A DNA stretch of 64,000 nucleotides, taken from Brachynemurus nebulosus (Eukaryota > Arthropoda > Insecta > Neuroptera > Myrmeleontidae). The stretch lies in contig JAPWDM010000008.1 in assembly GCA_035578155.1 (NCBI GenBank), positions 6,813,847-6,877,846 of the forward strand, in the 5' to 3' direction. Under the pieces are notes generated by a model. It saw only the letters and a list, made by a program, of their open reading frames with translations, had not been told where the DNA came from and did not search any database. How positions within the stretch are numbered: position 1 is the stretch's first letter; every line of letters begins with the position of its first letter. This document shows, piece after piece, positions 1 through 12,724 of the stretch. The translations under genes were made by a program, and so were the position numbers.

Positions 1-220
1 AATTAATGAATATTTAACCCTAGAATCATACGTTGGTTTACGAGAAACGTTAATCATACATCGACGTCGTTTTGACGGATGGACTTCTTACGGAGAGTTT
101 TAGAGTTTATTTGCAAAAATGTTTTTTACATAACAATACAACAAAATTATGCACTATTGTGAGTCAGTGGACATGTGTGACTTTACAGAATGTGAAATTT
201 CTCAATCATAAATATTCCTA

Positions 221-1999
221 AGGTAAAAGACCCGGTAATTGACCCTGGCCCAGTTTCTGAACTTTTCAACTTTGTTATAAATTAATAAAAAAACTATATT
301 TTAAATAAGAAAAAAAATAAATTCTTAATTTAAAGTAATCTATTCTGTGTCTAATGAACAGCAATTTAAAAAGTTTAGAATATATTAACTAAATAAAAAA
401 AAAATTTTAAGTTTAAAATGTGTGTAAAAACTATTTTTTTGGTAGTTTCCTAACAGTTTATGTTACAAAGTAGTGATTTTGATCTGTGCAATATTCATCA
501 TGTAAGTATGAAAACTTAATTAAAAATATATGAGCAGATTAATATTTGTTTAAAATTTATTTTAAAATATTTATAAAATACCTTAAAATGATTTTTATTA
601 TTGAAATATGAGGGTCAATTACTAGGCTCACTTCTAAAGTGGTATGGCCCAATTAAATTCTAACCAGTTTTTGTTAGTTATTTTGTTATTTATAGTTATC
701 TTCGATTAGTTTTTGTTATTTTTCATAACGTATATAACATTAAACATTCATTTTTATCAATAAAAAATTATTTATAAATTAAATTTTAAAAAACTGTATT
801 TTTAAATTTAAGAATCAGAAACTAGGCCACTGTCAGGGTCAAAAACTGTCACATGAGAAATTTTGAAGGTCAGAAACTGGGTCCTTTTTGTCAATTTTTA
901 AAACATTAATTTAAATTACACCGTTCTCTTAAAATAAGCAAACCTAAAATAAGGAAATATTGTAAACAAACACACACACATTCAAACATGTTTATATTAA
1001 AAAGTAATAAAAATATTGTCAAAAAAATAAAAAATAACAGTATAAATGGTGTGACGAATAATAAAGTGTTCATGAACTTTTTAATCATTTATTCAGAAAA
1101 ATTAAAAATTTTGCAATTTGTACATTTACTTATGAGTTTGAAATGAAATGTTTAAAACGTCCAAAACCCTACAATTGTCTATAATTCTATATAATTATGC
1201 ATATATAAACATATCCATGATTTGATTATTTAATAGTATCACTGTATCAGGTAGTAGGCATACATGCATATAATGCTTGTGAATGTGTTGTTGGGACCGT
1301 TGGGACATTATGAAGTGGTGATAAATTAAAATTTAATAGCTTCTTTGACATTCACTCCACAATATGTATCTGTACGTATTTACTTTTTGTTCAGTAGTTA
1401 AACATTAGCAAAGATTATTCTTAAAATGGTCTCATTCGGAACATACAAACGTATTTTCTTATTAATAATAATAATTGTTATCAATTTATTATATGTATTT
1501 ATTGTGTACAGTTGTTATTTTAAATAGAAAAAGTTAATTATTTAATATATGTAGTTAAGTTACGTACTTATTTTATATAAGTATATAACTAAATAAACTG
1601 TATTTTTAATATGACAGGGGTTATTAAGAAAAGAAAACATTTAACGTGAGAAAATAAACTAGAAATATTTGGAGAACTGGGCATCGCAGCATGTCTTAGC
1701 TTTTGGTTACGGTGTATCAGTGACCTAGTAAATATATGTATATGCATATACATAGACATTTAGTTCATCCTGTATATTACGCTTAAAATAGGGAAAGTGA
1801 CTTGTTTACTATTCCCTATTTTGAGCGGAATCTGTATTAATTCAATTCAAATAATTATTTTACTTGTATGACTTTATTTTGAAAGCCATAAACTAGTTGA
1901 TAAAATTATTAATTGTCTCTTAAGTTTAAACTTATATTTATTACTGTCGTTTAACCTCAGCCGTCACTCTGAAAAGGTCAGAAACTAGGCCCGTTACCT
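221..1999. mobile_element. TA-flanked inverted-repeat element nested in piggyBac copy 1
   Basis: Piggybac copies 2 and 3 run uninterrupted through this point, while copy 1 carries 1779 extra bases beginning AGGTAA and ending TTACCT with TA duplicated (219-220, 2000-2001). The ends form an imperfect inverted repeat (about 16 of the first 25 bases match). A motif close to GGTCAGAAACTAGGCCC recurs at both ends and near 609-632 and 826-885, suggesting subterminal binding sites or an older nested copy. No coding capacity was recognised. Confidence 0.75.
1780..1827. repeat. 16-bp-arm hairpin
   Basis: CGCTTAAAATAGGGAA (1780-1795) and TTCCCTATTTTGAGCG (1812-1827) pair over 16 bases with one G-T wobble around a 16-base loop. 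It lies inside the nested TA element. A pre-miRNA would normally have longer arms, so a transposon-internal palindrome is the simpler reading. Confidence 0.55.
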
Positions 2000-2574
2000 T
2001 ATAGATATGTAGTTATTTCCCCATTAGGCACATTTGTAAATTTTCTAAAATTTGTTAGTAATTTTTCGAATAAGATTTCAAAAAATAATAAAAATTAAAA
2101 TATTTTCCACAAAATAAATTGTTAATCTTTTATTAAATCACTTGAAACACATTCTTTAGTTTTCGATTCAATATATTAAAACTTCAGTATTATGTCGTAT
2201 CTATAAGTCAAACAGCTGTAGTCATCTTTCACATTATCATAATCATTGAATAAATTAATTTTAACATGCATATCTTTAATAAATTTTAGAAAAATTAGGA
2301 AACCTTTTATATGTAAAGTACAAAATCTTTAAAAAAAAACATCGCGTAATCATACATCGACGTCCTTTTGACAGACACTATTTCAATACAAACAAAACGA
2401 CAATGACTATAAACAAAGTAAATACGTCTTATGTGTTATAACAACAAATAAATTAGATAACAGAAATCTCACAGCAAGCAGGTACCGACCAGTTGTAGTA
2501 TTGGAGCAGGTAGAGAAGTTCGTTCGTCGTTTTGACGTGTACGTATGATTCTAGGGTTAATTTGGCCCGATTCA

Positions 2575-2663
2575 CCTTCGAGTCTCAATTGATGCCACTT
2601 TACGGTACACTAATGTACAATGTAGAGTCGAACGAATTTGATATGAGAGAGCTCTGTTTATTA
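2575..2663 (+). repeat. Short ORF-like repeat, copy A
   Basis: This piece, just outside piggyBac copy 1, is about 85% alike to 22368-22455. Read from GAG at 2580 both copies stay open and share the peptide core YNVESNEF followed by MREL. Only a minority of differences are synonymous, so coding selection is not shown. It may be a fragment of an unrecognised repeat or gene. Confidence 0.3.
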
Positions 2664-3450
2664 TTCCAAAACATTACTGTACTGTTTCTCTCATTACAAA
2701 TTCATTCGTAGGTGGTTGTAAACCGTCACTGACAAACACATGTTTAAAAATATTTATAGAATAACCTACAGACGGACAGACACGCAACATGTGTTTGTTT
2801 TGAATGTCTGTAACCAGTGGCGGGGTACTGTAAAAATTTTTAGTCGTCTTTTGATTTTAAAAATTATCAAATTTAATGTAAAAAATGTATTTTATAACAT
2901 AATTATTAATTACGTCTATTGTTGGACAGTGGCGCTATGTGATAAAAATTAAATCGATGCACTCTTGATGTAAAAATATTTACTTGAAACAATAAATTGT
3001 TAATAGAAATATTTGTTGAACAGGCGGCACTGATCGTTTAAATTTCATGTTATGTATAATATGAATATGTGATATAAATATGTATTAAAGTACTAATGAA
3101 TATGTAATAGAGACATCAGTGACACCAGTTAGTAAGGAATGGAATTAATGCAAGTCTTAACCGCATGCAGTGAATACGTTCATAAGAAATATATTTTACA
3201 TAAGGAGAAACCAAACCGCAGACTTCGCAAACCAAATAATATAATATCATGCAATCAATTCTTTCTTTCTTTTTTAGCGTTCTTAAAGTGATCCAAAAGA
3301 ATTAACCAGTTTTTTTGTTCAGAATTAACCGGAATTAATCAGAATTAATTTTCGTTTTAATTATTAAGTTCCGTGGAAGGATTAGATAGATTCACTTCCA
3401 TGGAAGCGAATTTAATTAGAGTAATTAGTTTGATTTATCATTTACCTTAA
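2664..3450. other. No gene recognised
   Basis: AT-rich filler without a convincing exon, tRNA or element end; the 70-codon frame at 2740-2952 has no recognisable domain. Probably intronic or intergenic repeat debris. Confidence 0.5.
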
Positions 3451-3876
<426 letters not shown>

Positions 3877-4149
3877 GTATTTTTTTTTTAGCTAATCTTA
3901 CCTTAAATCAGATGATTGGTTGAATTCAGGTAATTTGGACCGTGAATCATTCATTTTTGTAACGTAGAGACAAGAGAATTCAAATCGGGATGTTTTTTTG
4001 TTTTTTTTGAACATCCTTGTTTATCGATTATCAGTTCTAAATAGAACTATAAATCGAGCGATGATAGAACATAACGGGAATGGTGATTACCCACTGGTAA
4101 TCACTCAAAATAAATTATATACTAAATATAATATAGTATTCATTAAAAG

Positions 4150-4437
4150 CTAAATAAAGCTATATCTTAATTCTAAAATATTCTGTCGATTGAGTCTATA
4201 CAAAGAGTCACTATTGTCAAGTAAGTTAAGGGCACACACATTAGGGTGATTTTCTAGGCGATGAATGTATTTATCACTGTATCGTACTATTTCCTCACGC
4301 ACTGTGGGCACTTGAAGACTGCGATGTATGTCATCGTTACGCACGTACCGCGGGGAAGCACTTATGGCTCGCAGCATTTTAGACTGAAATCGTTGCAATA
4401 TCTCAATAAAATCGGGATGTGTATGGACACCCTACAT
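4150..4437 (-). pseudogene. Jockey-type LINE reverse-transcriptase C-terminal fragment
   Basis: The minus-strand frame contains LQRFQSKMLRAISASPRYV, then a block with NDDIHRSLQVPTVREEI and RLENHPN; this order is characteristic of the very C-terminus of ORF2 of Jockey-clade LINEs (known family pattern). About 82 codons from the Met plus some ten upstream codons remain; an in-frame TAG lies near 4427 and no catalytic reverse-transcriptase motif survives. It is a dead, 5'-truncated retrotransposon copy. Confidence 0.75.
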
Positions 4438-4735
4438 TAAGTAGCTGTACATTATTCTCATTAGCTAACGTTTACTTTAAATTATGATTTATTCTCTATT
4501 GTGTGCGGTAAAATAAAATGAACTTTGAAATCGACTGATTGTGAGTATATGATTGTTGTTAATGCCAGCTACATAGTAGTAATTGTAGATCACATCGGGT
4601 TGGTACGGGTATACGGCGTACAGAGGTGATACGATGATGAGATCTGTAATTGATTCCAATTAACCTCCATTCGGAGTGGTACTATATTTGAAATTAAGTG
4701 TTCACTACAGATAATATGAACATTATTATTATAAT

Positions 4736-5227
4736 GGGGTATTTGACAAATTTTTAAAAACCATCTTAGTGTGTTTATTGCTTCTTACTAAACTCGTAAT
4801 ACACATTTTTAAATTATTTTGTACTATATTTTTAATAAAAATCACCAACAAAATTTTAGTTTTTAAAAAGATCGCCAAAACGATGCTTTCTGTGACGTCA
4901 AATCGTATGACGTCATTGGCTCTAAAACATTGAGTAGTAGTAGTAGGTCTAGTAATGAAAATTAATAATGAAAAATTTCTTTCATAGTTACCAAAAAAGT
5001 AAACAGTTTTTTTTGCTAACTACAATATAATATTGTGACGTAAGCTGCTTTTGCTTGATGTTTTTAATTACGTCATTTTTAACGTAAATTTTGTAATTTT
5101 ATTTAATTAAAATTTTTATATTTTTGAATGAAATAACTTGTAAAAAAGCAATATTCAGTATCATTATGACTCGAGCGATTATTTAAAAATCAAAATAGAT
5201 ATTTTTTCAACTACTGTCAAATACCCC
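4736..5227. mobile_element. Short inverted-repeat element (GGGGTATTTGACA ends)
   Basis: GGGGTATTTGACA at 4736 is mirrored by TGTCAAATACCCC ending at 5227, with AT on both outer sides (4734-4735, 5228-5229). The 492-bp interior has no open frame. Two-bp duplication and GGG-type ends resemble the 55835, 61227 and 44278 elements; ISL2EU-like or Tc1/mariner-like assignments are both possible. Confidence 0.65.
4893..5077. promoter_or_regulatory. Cluster of CRE-like TGACGTCA motifs
   Basis: Perfect palindromic TGACGTCA occurs at 4893-4900 and 4908-4915, with near matches TGACGTAA near 5037 and TTACGTCA near 5070. This is the ATF/CREB binding consensus. The cluster lies wholly within the small element 4736-5227; binding is not shown. 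Confidence 0.35.
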
Positions 5228-6090
5228 ATTGTGTTTAGGAGTTTGTCGCTATTTTTCCCGCTAGAGAAAAACGATCGTATTTGTCGTGTCAAATCTTTAT
5301 GGCTGGTCGATGTACAATGACTCAAAAGAGTACAAAAACTCATTATTTTGCGGCCATTATGGTGTATGCATAAATTGTTTGTTACAAATGCATATAAAAT
5401 GTGCATATATAAGTGCATCACATGTTTGTGTTTTATATAAAAAAAAATGCATTGCAATAAAATAACTCATATTCTCTAATCTTGACAACTATACATTTAT
5501 TTTATAAAAGAAATAATAATATTATATATCTTTCAGCGAAATTATTATATGATATAAAAAGAGTTTGCACAAACGTACTCCGCTTGAATAGATTGTAGAG
5601 ATTTCGACATTTAAGCCAAAACAGTAACGGACAATGCAAGACAAATTCTAACTTCCTTAAACATGAGCAGACAAAAATATATAAAACAGAACTAATTAAT
5701 ATAAAAAACTAAAACAAATCTAAAATATTTTAAATAGACAGTTTGGCCTGTGACCCTTCAAAAGCCAAGGGTTCTAGCCATTTGTCTTACTTGTTTATGC
5801 AATGATTCGATAAAGTAGTCGGAAAACGACATTTCATATTACACGACCTAATATTGTTCCAGTTAATGGCGGAAATGATTCCAGGCTACAAGATTTCTAT
5901 TTAAAATTAAAGAATTGCTTTTATACATTTCTCTAATGTTTAAAAATGTGTTGACGGGGACGGATTAACCCACTTTGGTGCCGTAGATATTTTCTTATCG
6001 GGGCCCGCTTACCCCAACAAAATATAGAGTACACAAAAAAAAAAAAAAATACAAAACAATAAGTAAATTTCAAAAAATAGTGATTCAAAC
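5228..6090. other. No gene recognised; degenerate repeat debris
   Basis: A piece at 5735-5805 resembles 6548-6620 as a direct repeat (shared theme 'aaatagaca..ttg' then 'catttgtct'). A GC-richer patch at 5945-6020 looks like the GGGCCC-type debris also seen near 8450 and 59460. No exon evident; the 92-codon minus frame at 5179-5457 matches nothing known. Confidence 0.4.
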
Positions 6091-6547
6091 TAATAACATT
6101 GAGTCACCGACCAGTTAGTCGATTAATCGACTCAAGTTGTTTTTCAGACAAAATTAGTTATTAGTCGAAAATATCGAATATAAAATAGTCGACTAATCGA
6201 TTAAATTTTTAGTCGAATTCATGAATACGGTCACTTATGTAATTTTTTCAGAACTGATGTTTTCTGTTGGATTTAACTATTGACTTTTATTTATTAAAAA
6301 AAAAAAAAATGACATATTAATCACAATCATATAAAAATGAAAAATCATACAAATAGATAATTTTTTAGTTTTGGTTTTTTGGAGTTTAATACATAATAGA
6401 AAAATTATTTTTGTCGTTTTTAGTCATTTAAAAAAAAAAACATTTTAATCATTTATTCGAGGCTAGAATAGTCGACTAAAAAATGACTAAATGTAAAGAA
6501 AATTAGTCGACTAACCCGATTAATCGATTAACCAATCGACATCACTA
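6091..6547. mobile_element. hAT-like MITE built of TAGTCGACTAATCGA motifs, copy 1
   Basis: The right end GACATCACTA matches the copy at 53314-53758, and the interior is packed with AGTCGACTAATCGATTA variants on both strands. Flanks ATTCAAAC (6083-6090) and ATTCAAAT (6548-6555) are a 7/8 match for an 8-bp target duplication. The left terminus is degenerate. No coding capacity. Confidence 0.7.
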
Positions 6548-7658
6548 ATTCAAATATTCAAAATAGACACTTTGACGGGGTCTTTCAAAAAACCGGACCC
6601 TAGTCATTTGTCTCATTTGTCGGTATACGATGAGTCTGTATACGGTCCTGGGTAAAGGTAGAATAAGTTTCGTTTTTTTAAAATTTGCAGCGAATTTTAG
6701 AAGCGACTTCGAAAGAAATTCCCGATTTAAAGCTGCGGGCTCAGAATTCCTAAAATTTATTGGGAAAGATGCTTGCTTTGAGCAAACCCAAATTTCACGG
6801 TAACTACTGAATTTTCAAAATTGTTTGTTTTGTAGTTACATTAATAACCATAAAACACTTCAGCGACATAATTTTTTTTTTAAAATTTGAGTGTACACAA
6901 TTCGCAAAGAAATTTTGTCACCAAATTATTTTCAGTGAATTGGTGGTCCACCAGGATATAATTACGTGTAATTCGTTGACCTATGCTATGCTTGGTGGAT
7001 GGCTTCAATGCCGAACTCGCGTACTTTGAATGCAATAAAAACACTTGTACGGGGACGCATGCATATACGCGCCATCACAATGATACTGCCAACATTATCA
7101 ACACACACGTACAGCTGCAAAATTGTTGCCACGTCACATCCGGTATCACAACACTACCTAACTGATGTTCATGTTGATGATGCCTGAGTTGATTTGAGTT
7201 TCAACAACCAACAAAAAATTCGTTTTAATATTATTTAATGTCCTTGATACAGATATTTATTTTCACAAAATAAAAAAAAATTAAAATGATATAGTAGATT
7301 AGTGTCAATACGTACTATAATTATTAATAAATTTGCTCCCTTTGCATGCCAACATCAAATTAAATTTGTTACCAGATAGTTTTAGATTGTGGTTAATTAC
7401 GTTTTATTATTGTAACTTCACAGCAAATCATTTGTGGAAATTTTTTAGTGAGGTTTTTTTTCTATAATAAAAGTATTTCTTTGAATTTACTTACCTGTTT
7501 GTTTTTTTGTCTCTTGGCTTTTGTAACCAGCTTCAAACATGTCAAATGTATAATTTGATTTTGTAAAAAAATTTAATTAATTGTCATAAGTTTTCATTGG
7601 TAAAGTAGAATCGATTATATCTGTTGGTCATAGCTTTTGTATTATTTCCGAGACTCTA
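6548..7658. other. No gene recognised
   Basis: The less AT-rich stretch 6980-7190 carries two overlapping frames of about 60 codons, but no splice-bounded domain or family could be recognised. The rest is AT-rich filler. Confidence 0.4.
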
Positions 7659-8696
7659 CTAAAATAGCGGAAACATTGTGATCACTTTCGAAAAATAAAA
7701 ATTTTTTTACGCATATTTTACATTTTAGAGCTTCCAGAACAATTTTGATTTGGTGTCTGTCCGGCTGTGTGTCGCCAGTTTGCACCAAGTGGCATAACTT
7801 TTGAACTATTTGATTGTTTTTAATGAAATTTTCAGAAATTATGCAGTTTGGTCCCCTATGAATTTAATCGAAATCGGAGTAACGGTAGCTACGCCGCTAC
7901 CATGTCATTCCATAAATATAGTAAATTACACCAAATGGCATAACTTCTGAACTATTAAATTCTTTTTTATGAAATTGTCAGAAATTATGCGTTCTGGTTT
8001 CTAGATGGTCCCCTACAAATTTTATTGCATTCGGAGTAATAGTATCCACGGCGCTACCATGAAATCCCATTAAATGTCAATATCTTATTTACTGCTAGTC
8101 CCACTTCGCTCAAATTTTTAAAGTATTTTGTGGGTTAGTTTCTAAAATATAATTTAGCCATTAAGTATTTTGAGTTATAACAATCTTTTATGAACTTTAA
8201 GGTGAAAATATAATTTCACGGTATATATATTTGGTAGAATACTGTTTTAAAGTCTTTTACGAGTACGAGGAAGCTGTGTGCTCCACCCCATTGGTAGCGT
8301 AGTTTCCTTTTAAAATTTATTATTTAATACGTTGATGGTTATAACGTATAATAACGAAGTGCCCCCAACTGGTATGACAAAAAAATTTTTTAACATTTTT
8401 CTGCAAAAATACATTTGACGAGCAAAAAAAAAAAAACGTCTTCTCACTTTCTTCGGGCCCCTAATCGTGACTGCGGATCTGGGTCCCCGGGCAATTGTCC
8501 CATCTACCCTACCCTGTTGACGGGATACAGCGTTGTGTCAATTTCTCAAAAATTCATCCATAACGATCGAATCGTTTCGAAGTTCACATCTTTGGACACA
8601 CAGACGGGCGTGACAGACAGACAGACACGAAATTAAAATTGTTTCTAAAGCGTATAATTTTCATTTTCAGTGATCACAATGCTTCTGTTACTTTAG
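7659..8696. mobile_element. TA-flanked element with CATTGTGATCAC inverted ends
   Basis: CTAAAATAGCGGAAACATTG followed by TGATCAC at the left is mirrored at 8660-8696 (CTAAAGTAACAGAAGCATTG read on the other strand), with TA at 7657-7658 and 8697-8698. TIRs are about 27 bp with four mismatches. Interior carries a 146-bp tandem pair and a GC-rich patch around 8450-8530; no transposase seen. Tc1/mariner-type by TSD. Confidence 0.7.
7779..8075. repeat. 146-bp tandem duplication
   Basis: Two units begin 'caccaa' at 7783 and 7929 and share 'tggcataactt.tgaactatt' and the end GGCGCTACCATG or a close variant. Units are diverged. The period is close to the 147-bp array at 31573, and the theme 'aacttttgaactatt ... 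aatgaaat' is similar. Confidence 0.7.
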
Positions 8697-9352
8697 TAGT
8701 CGTTTCGAAAGCAAAAATTAACTGATTAACTAAAATTACGTATATGATACAAATTCATATTCGTTAGAACCACTCGAAATGATCTTTACGTATTGTAATC
8801 CGTCTCATTCTAACCTTATTATAGTATGTATGAAACAGACAAGAATGAAAAAAAACATTGGTAAAAATACATATCCATTTGACACACTCTAGTGAATATG
8901 TATTAAAATTGATAATACCAATATGATAATTTTAACTCGGATATTTTTATATAAAACCGTCACTGACGACATGTCGTCCTCCCTTTCCGTATAAATAACA
9001 TTCATTTTACCGTTGCACGACGTTTAATTCAGCTGCCTGTTTAAATATACATTATGTCTATTGCATTTCTTCTTATCATATTTATATGAGACAGATATAT
9101 ATGTAAGTGGCACACCTCATCCAAAACTTGTACACATATTATTATATTGTAACAAAAGTATTTATAACACATATGTGGAGTATATTAAGGTATACTCGCG
9201 AATAACATTGAGTTAAAGTCGCTGAAGTTGTGTTGTTATACGATTTACAACCAGGGGAATATCAAACGTGGGAATTACAAGATTTGGGAAATTGGGAATT
9301 AAACGCCCGAAATGTTACGAAAAACATAGTAATTAATTAATTGTATTGTACA
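8697..9352. other. No gene recognised
   Basis: AT-rich unique-looking sequence without frames, tRNAs or element termini that could be supported. Confidence 0.4.
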
Positions 9353-9433
9353 GTGGGGTATAGCGTGGTGTGTAAAGTGTATGGACTTGTTGGTTTAATT
9401 GAGAGGTTCCGTGTTCAAATCCAGGTGTCACCC
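9353..9433 (+). repeat. tRNA-derived (SINE-like) sequence
   Basis: TAGCGTGGTGTGTAAAG resembles an A box and GTGTTCAAATCC a B box at the usual tRNA spacing. The cloverleaf is poorly preserved, so this is a tRNA-derived repeat rather than a working gene. A similar sequence lies in opposite orientation at 9725-9801, across the (TA)n tract. Confidence 0.5.
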
Positions 9434-9623
9434 ATATAGAATTTTTTTTTTTAAATTATTGATTGTACGTAAAGTAATATCGTAAAATGCTCAGTTATAA
9501 TATACAGTGCTATAAGTTTCTTTATAAGAAAAAAAAGGAGTTTATGATGTTTTTTCTTCATGTTACGATAGCTCGAAAACTCCTAGGGAAATTAGAGAGT
9601 ACATTTGAATACATCACATCTCC

Positions 9624-9627
<4 letters not shown>

Positions 9628-9696
<69 letters not shown>
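9628..9696. repeat. (TA)n microsatellite
   Basis: About 69 bases of uninterrupted TA between two opposed tRNA-like sequences. Confidence 0.97.
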
Positions 9697-9697
<1 letters not shown>

Positions 9698-9724
9698 CAG
9701 TGAACGTTTTACAATAATATATAA

Positions 9725-9801
9725 GATGCGTGGATTCGAACCCGAAACTTCTCAACTGCACCCATCAGTCAACTGACTTTACACACTGAGCTACACGCCA
9801 C
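9725..9801 (-). repeat. tRNA-derived (SINE-like) sequence
   Basis: On the minus strand TAGCTCAGTGTGTAAAG (A box) and GGGTTCGAATCC (B box) are intact and acceptor ends GTGGCGT/ACGCATC pair at five of seven positions. The middle is longer than a standard class I tRNA. Probably the head of a SINE or a tRNA pseudogene. Confidence 0.55.
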
Positions 9802-9899
9802 TGTTGTGAATAATACACACTATAAGTTTTTGGACGTTCTACACGCAGGCGCGCTGGCTTAAATTATTCTTACCACAGTACTGAGGGGACCCATTCTGC

Positions 9900-10491
9900 A
9901 ATATACAGGATTGTAGTGAATAAGTGCGAAAAATTTTAACAGGTGATTGCTGGGGTTCTTTTGTATAGAAAAGTTCATATAAACCCAGGTCCGAAAACGT
10001 TTAGTTTCCAAGATATAGAGTAGATGGGTTAATAGATAGCTCATGCCGATTTTGTGGTAGGAATAGTAACTGAAAATTGTTTTTATCTTGAAAACGGCTA
10101 CATGAGCGACAAAATACTAAGAGGTCATTTTTGTCAACAATTCAATGAACATTTGAAAAAAACATTTTCGAATTGGAAAAAATCATTAGCGTGCCTTTTT
10201 TTCTTCAAAAAATATGTCATCATATGGCCGAACGGACGCCACGTGCTGGTTTGAGTAGAACTATTCTGTCTACTTCAGAATATGGGTATCGTGTCCAAAA
10301 GTTTGTGTCAATATCTCAAAACGATTTGGAAATATTTAAGAAAATATTAAAAAAAGACGAGAAACTGAACACCCTGTATCTTGGAAACTAAGCGTTTTTG
10401 GACCTGGGTGTATATGAATTTTTTTACATAAAAGAACCTCAACAATCACTTGTTAAAATCTTTCGCACTTATTCACTAACACCCGTATATT
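9900..10491. repeat. Inverted repeat with 120-bp arms
   Basis: Left arm 9900-10020 and right arm 10371-10491 are reverse complements at roughly 80-85%, sharing 'gtgaataagtgcgaaa' and 'acccaggtcc.aaaacg'. The 350-bp spacer has two overlapping frames of unknown type. This is the layout of a foldback or MITE; no target duplication was established. Confidence 0.65.
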
Positions 10492-11038
10492 AATTTCTTT
10501 AAAATCCGTGATTTCCTCTCCTTGTTATTTTCAAAAAAGATTAACAGTCTTGTCTTGACGGCGTTCCAAACCACGCTTATATTTTTCGTAAGAAAAATGT
10601 CTGTTGTTAGTGAAAAGTGACAAAGAAAACATTTTCATATTTTCTGACATCATTCAACGATTGCGTACAGTCAGAAAAATATCCAAAAAACTTTTTTTCA
10701 CTGAACTCTTAAACTTTCACTTAATTTAGCGTGTTAGTATAATTATACAAAAATAAAGAACATTGTAAAAAATATGAAATTATACAATTGTATATAAATT
10801 ACTCTATTGAAATATGCAGTGCATCTGTTATATATACTATATGAATTTTCTAAACATTTTAGGGGAAGGGAATGGGTTATTTAACCCACCTTTTTCTCTC
10901 TTCTCCTCGCAGATACCCAAAAAAATATTAACCAAACGATTTGGTATCAATTTATCAAATATTTGGTATTAAGCGTACTAGACAGTACCTATATTGATTT
11001 TCTAAAATTATTTTTTAGAAAAAAATTATTTATTTGTA
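10492..11038. other. No gene recognised
   Basis: AT-rich sequence with no supported frame or structure. Confidence 0.4.
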
Positions 11039-11723
11039 TTGGCAGGGTGCGTAGTATATGGTGGGGATAATTAAATCGATTGCAGCGTGAGTAGTGGAGA
11101 AAATAGGCAATAATACATGCTCATATGTGTTTATAGTGTAATAAAAAATATTAAATAAAAATATAACACATTGATCCACTTTGATTATAAACGCAATTGC
11201 CACTAATATGTCGTTCCTTATTTATCTGTCAACGTATTAACGTCTACACGTCAATCCATAAATACAGAATTAAAAATATTTGAGGTATTTTAAACTCACA
11301 TGCAATGATGTTTCATAAGAAGTTATTGATGTTTGCTTTATGTATGACTGTACATTCAACTAAATGACTTATGCCAGTATTTCGTAATTTTCGAATTTCC
11401 CTGACGTGCTTCACCATCACCAGTAACTTTTTCCTCTGCATAGTCCGGGGTTGGAAGGAAATACTGTCTTGATAATTATATCCATGTTAACGTCGAAAAT
11501 TGTTTAAATACTTTATTAATACAATTATTATACTTCATCCACTATTTTATACCTCAAATTGTTCTTTATTTATACAAAAAAAAAAATTGTAAATAACAAA
11601 TACTTGTATTCAGATTTTACGGTTTTTTTGAAAATATTTTAAATTTATTTCCACGGTTACCATTATTTAATAGCATGAAAAAATGTATATTATAGATGTC
11701 GTTGGCATCATGCACCCAGCCAA
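11039..11723. mobile_element. TA-flanked MITE (TTGGCAGGGTGCG ends), uninterrupted copy
   Basis: TTGGCAGGGTGCG at 11039 and GCACCCAGCCAA ending 11723 are inverted repeats flanked by TA (11037-11038, 11724-11725). The 685-bp body is about 85-90% alike to 61127-62985 after removal of that copy's insertion. Around 11138 it shows the empty site of the nested element. No coding frame. Confidence 0.8.
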
Positions 11724-12174
11724 TAGTAAAAATTAGAATCCAGTTTTCCCAAAAACAACAATATTTTGGAAAATTGGGGAGTATTTTTTGCTTCTGTTTC
11801 GTACATAAACGTTTTATAAATAATTAATTTGTTCTTACGGTAACAAATTGCATATTTTGTTTTTTTTTTTTATTAAATAAATATCGATATTAATTATTAA
11901 TTTTATTTATAAAATATGTGTGTAGAATTTTTAAACGAAATTATTACAGAGAAAAAAGAAAAAAAACTAATTAATATCATCTGTATAAGGAAGTTTTTTC
12001 TTTTTAATTGGTGTTTAACAAAGGGATAAAAGTTGTTTTTTGGAGTATGTGATACAACTCAGATAATTTCAATTAAGAAATAATAATCAAATTCATTTGT
12101 TATGAATTGTGTTATGATAACAAACACGAATAATTATGCGTTTGAACAATGAAATATGTGCAGTACATATTCCG
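11724..12174. other. No gene recognised
   Basis: AT-rich spacer with T- and A-runs only. Confidence 0.4.
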
Positions 12175-12690
<516 letters not shown>

Positions 12691-12724
12691 TGATACATAT
12701 TGCACTAACATACAACGCTGTTAG

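Larger units (their letters stand above)
18..2556 (+). mobile_element. piggyBac-like non-autonomous element, copy 1
   Basis: The termini are CCCTAGAATCATACG on the left and its complement CGTATGATTCTAGGG on the right, directly flanked by TTAA at 14-17 and 2557-2560, the hallmark of piggyBac insertion. Subterminal copies of a GTCGTTTTGACG motif lie inside both ends. No transposase frame is present, so it depended on an enzyme supplied elsewhere. It is longer than copy 2 because a second element (221-1999) sits inside it. Same orientation as copy 2; copy 3 is inverted. Confidence 0.85.
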
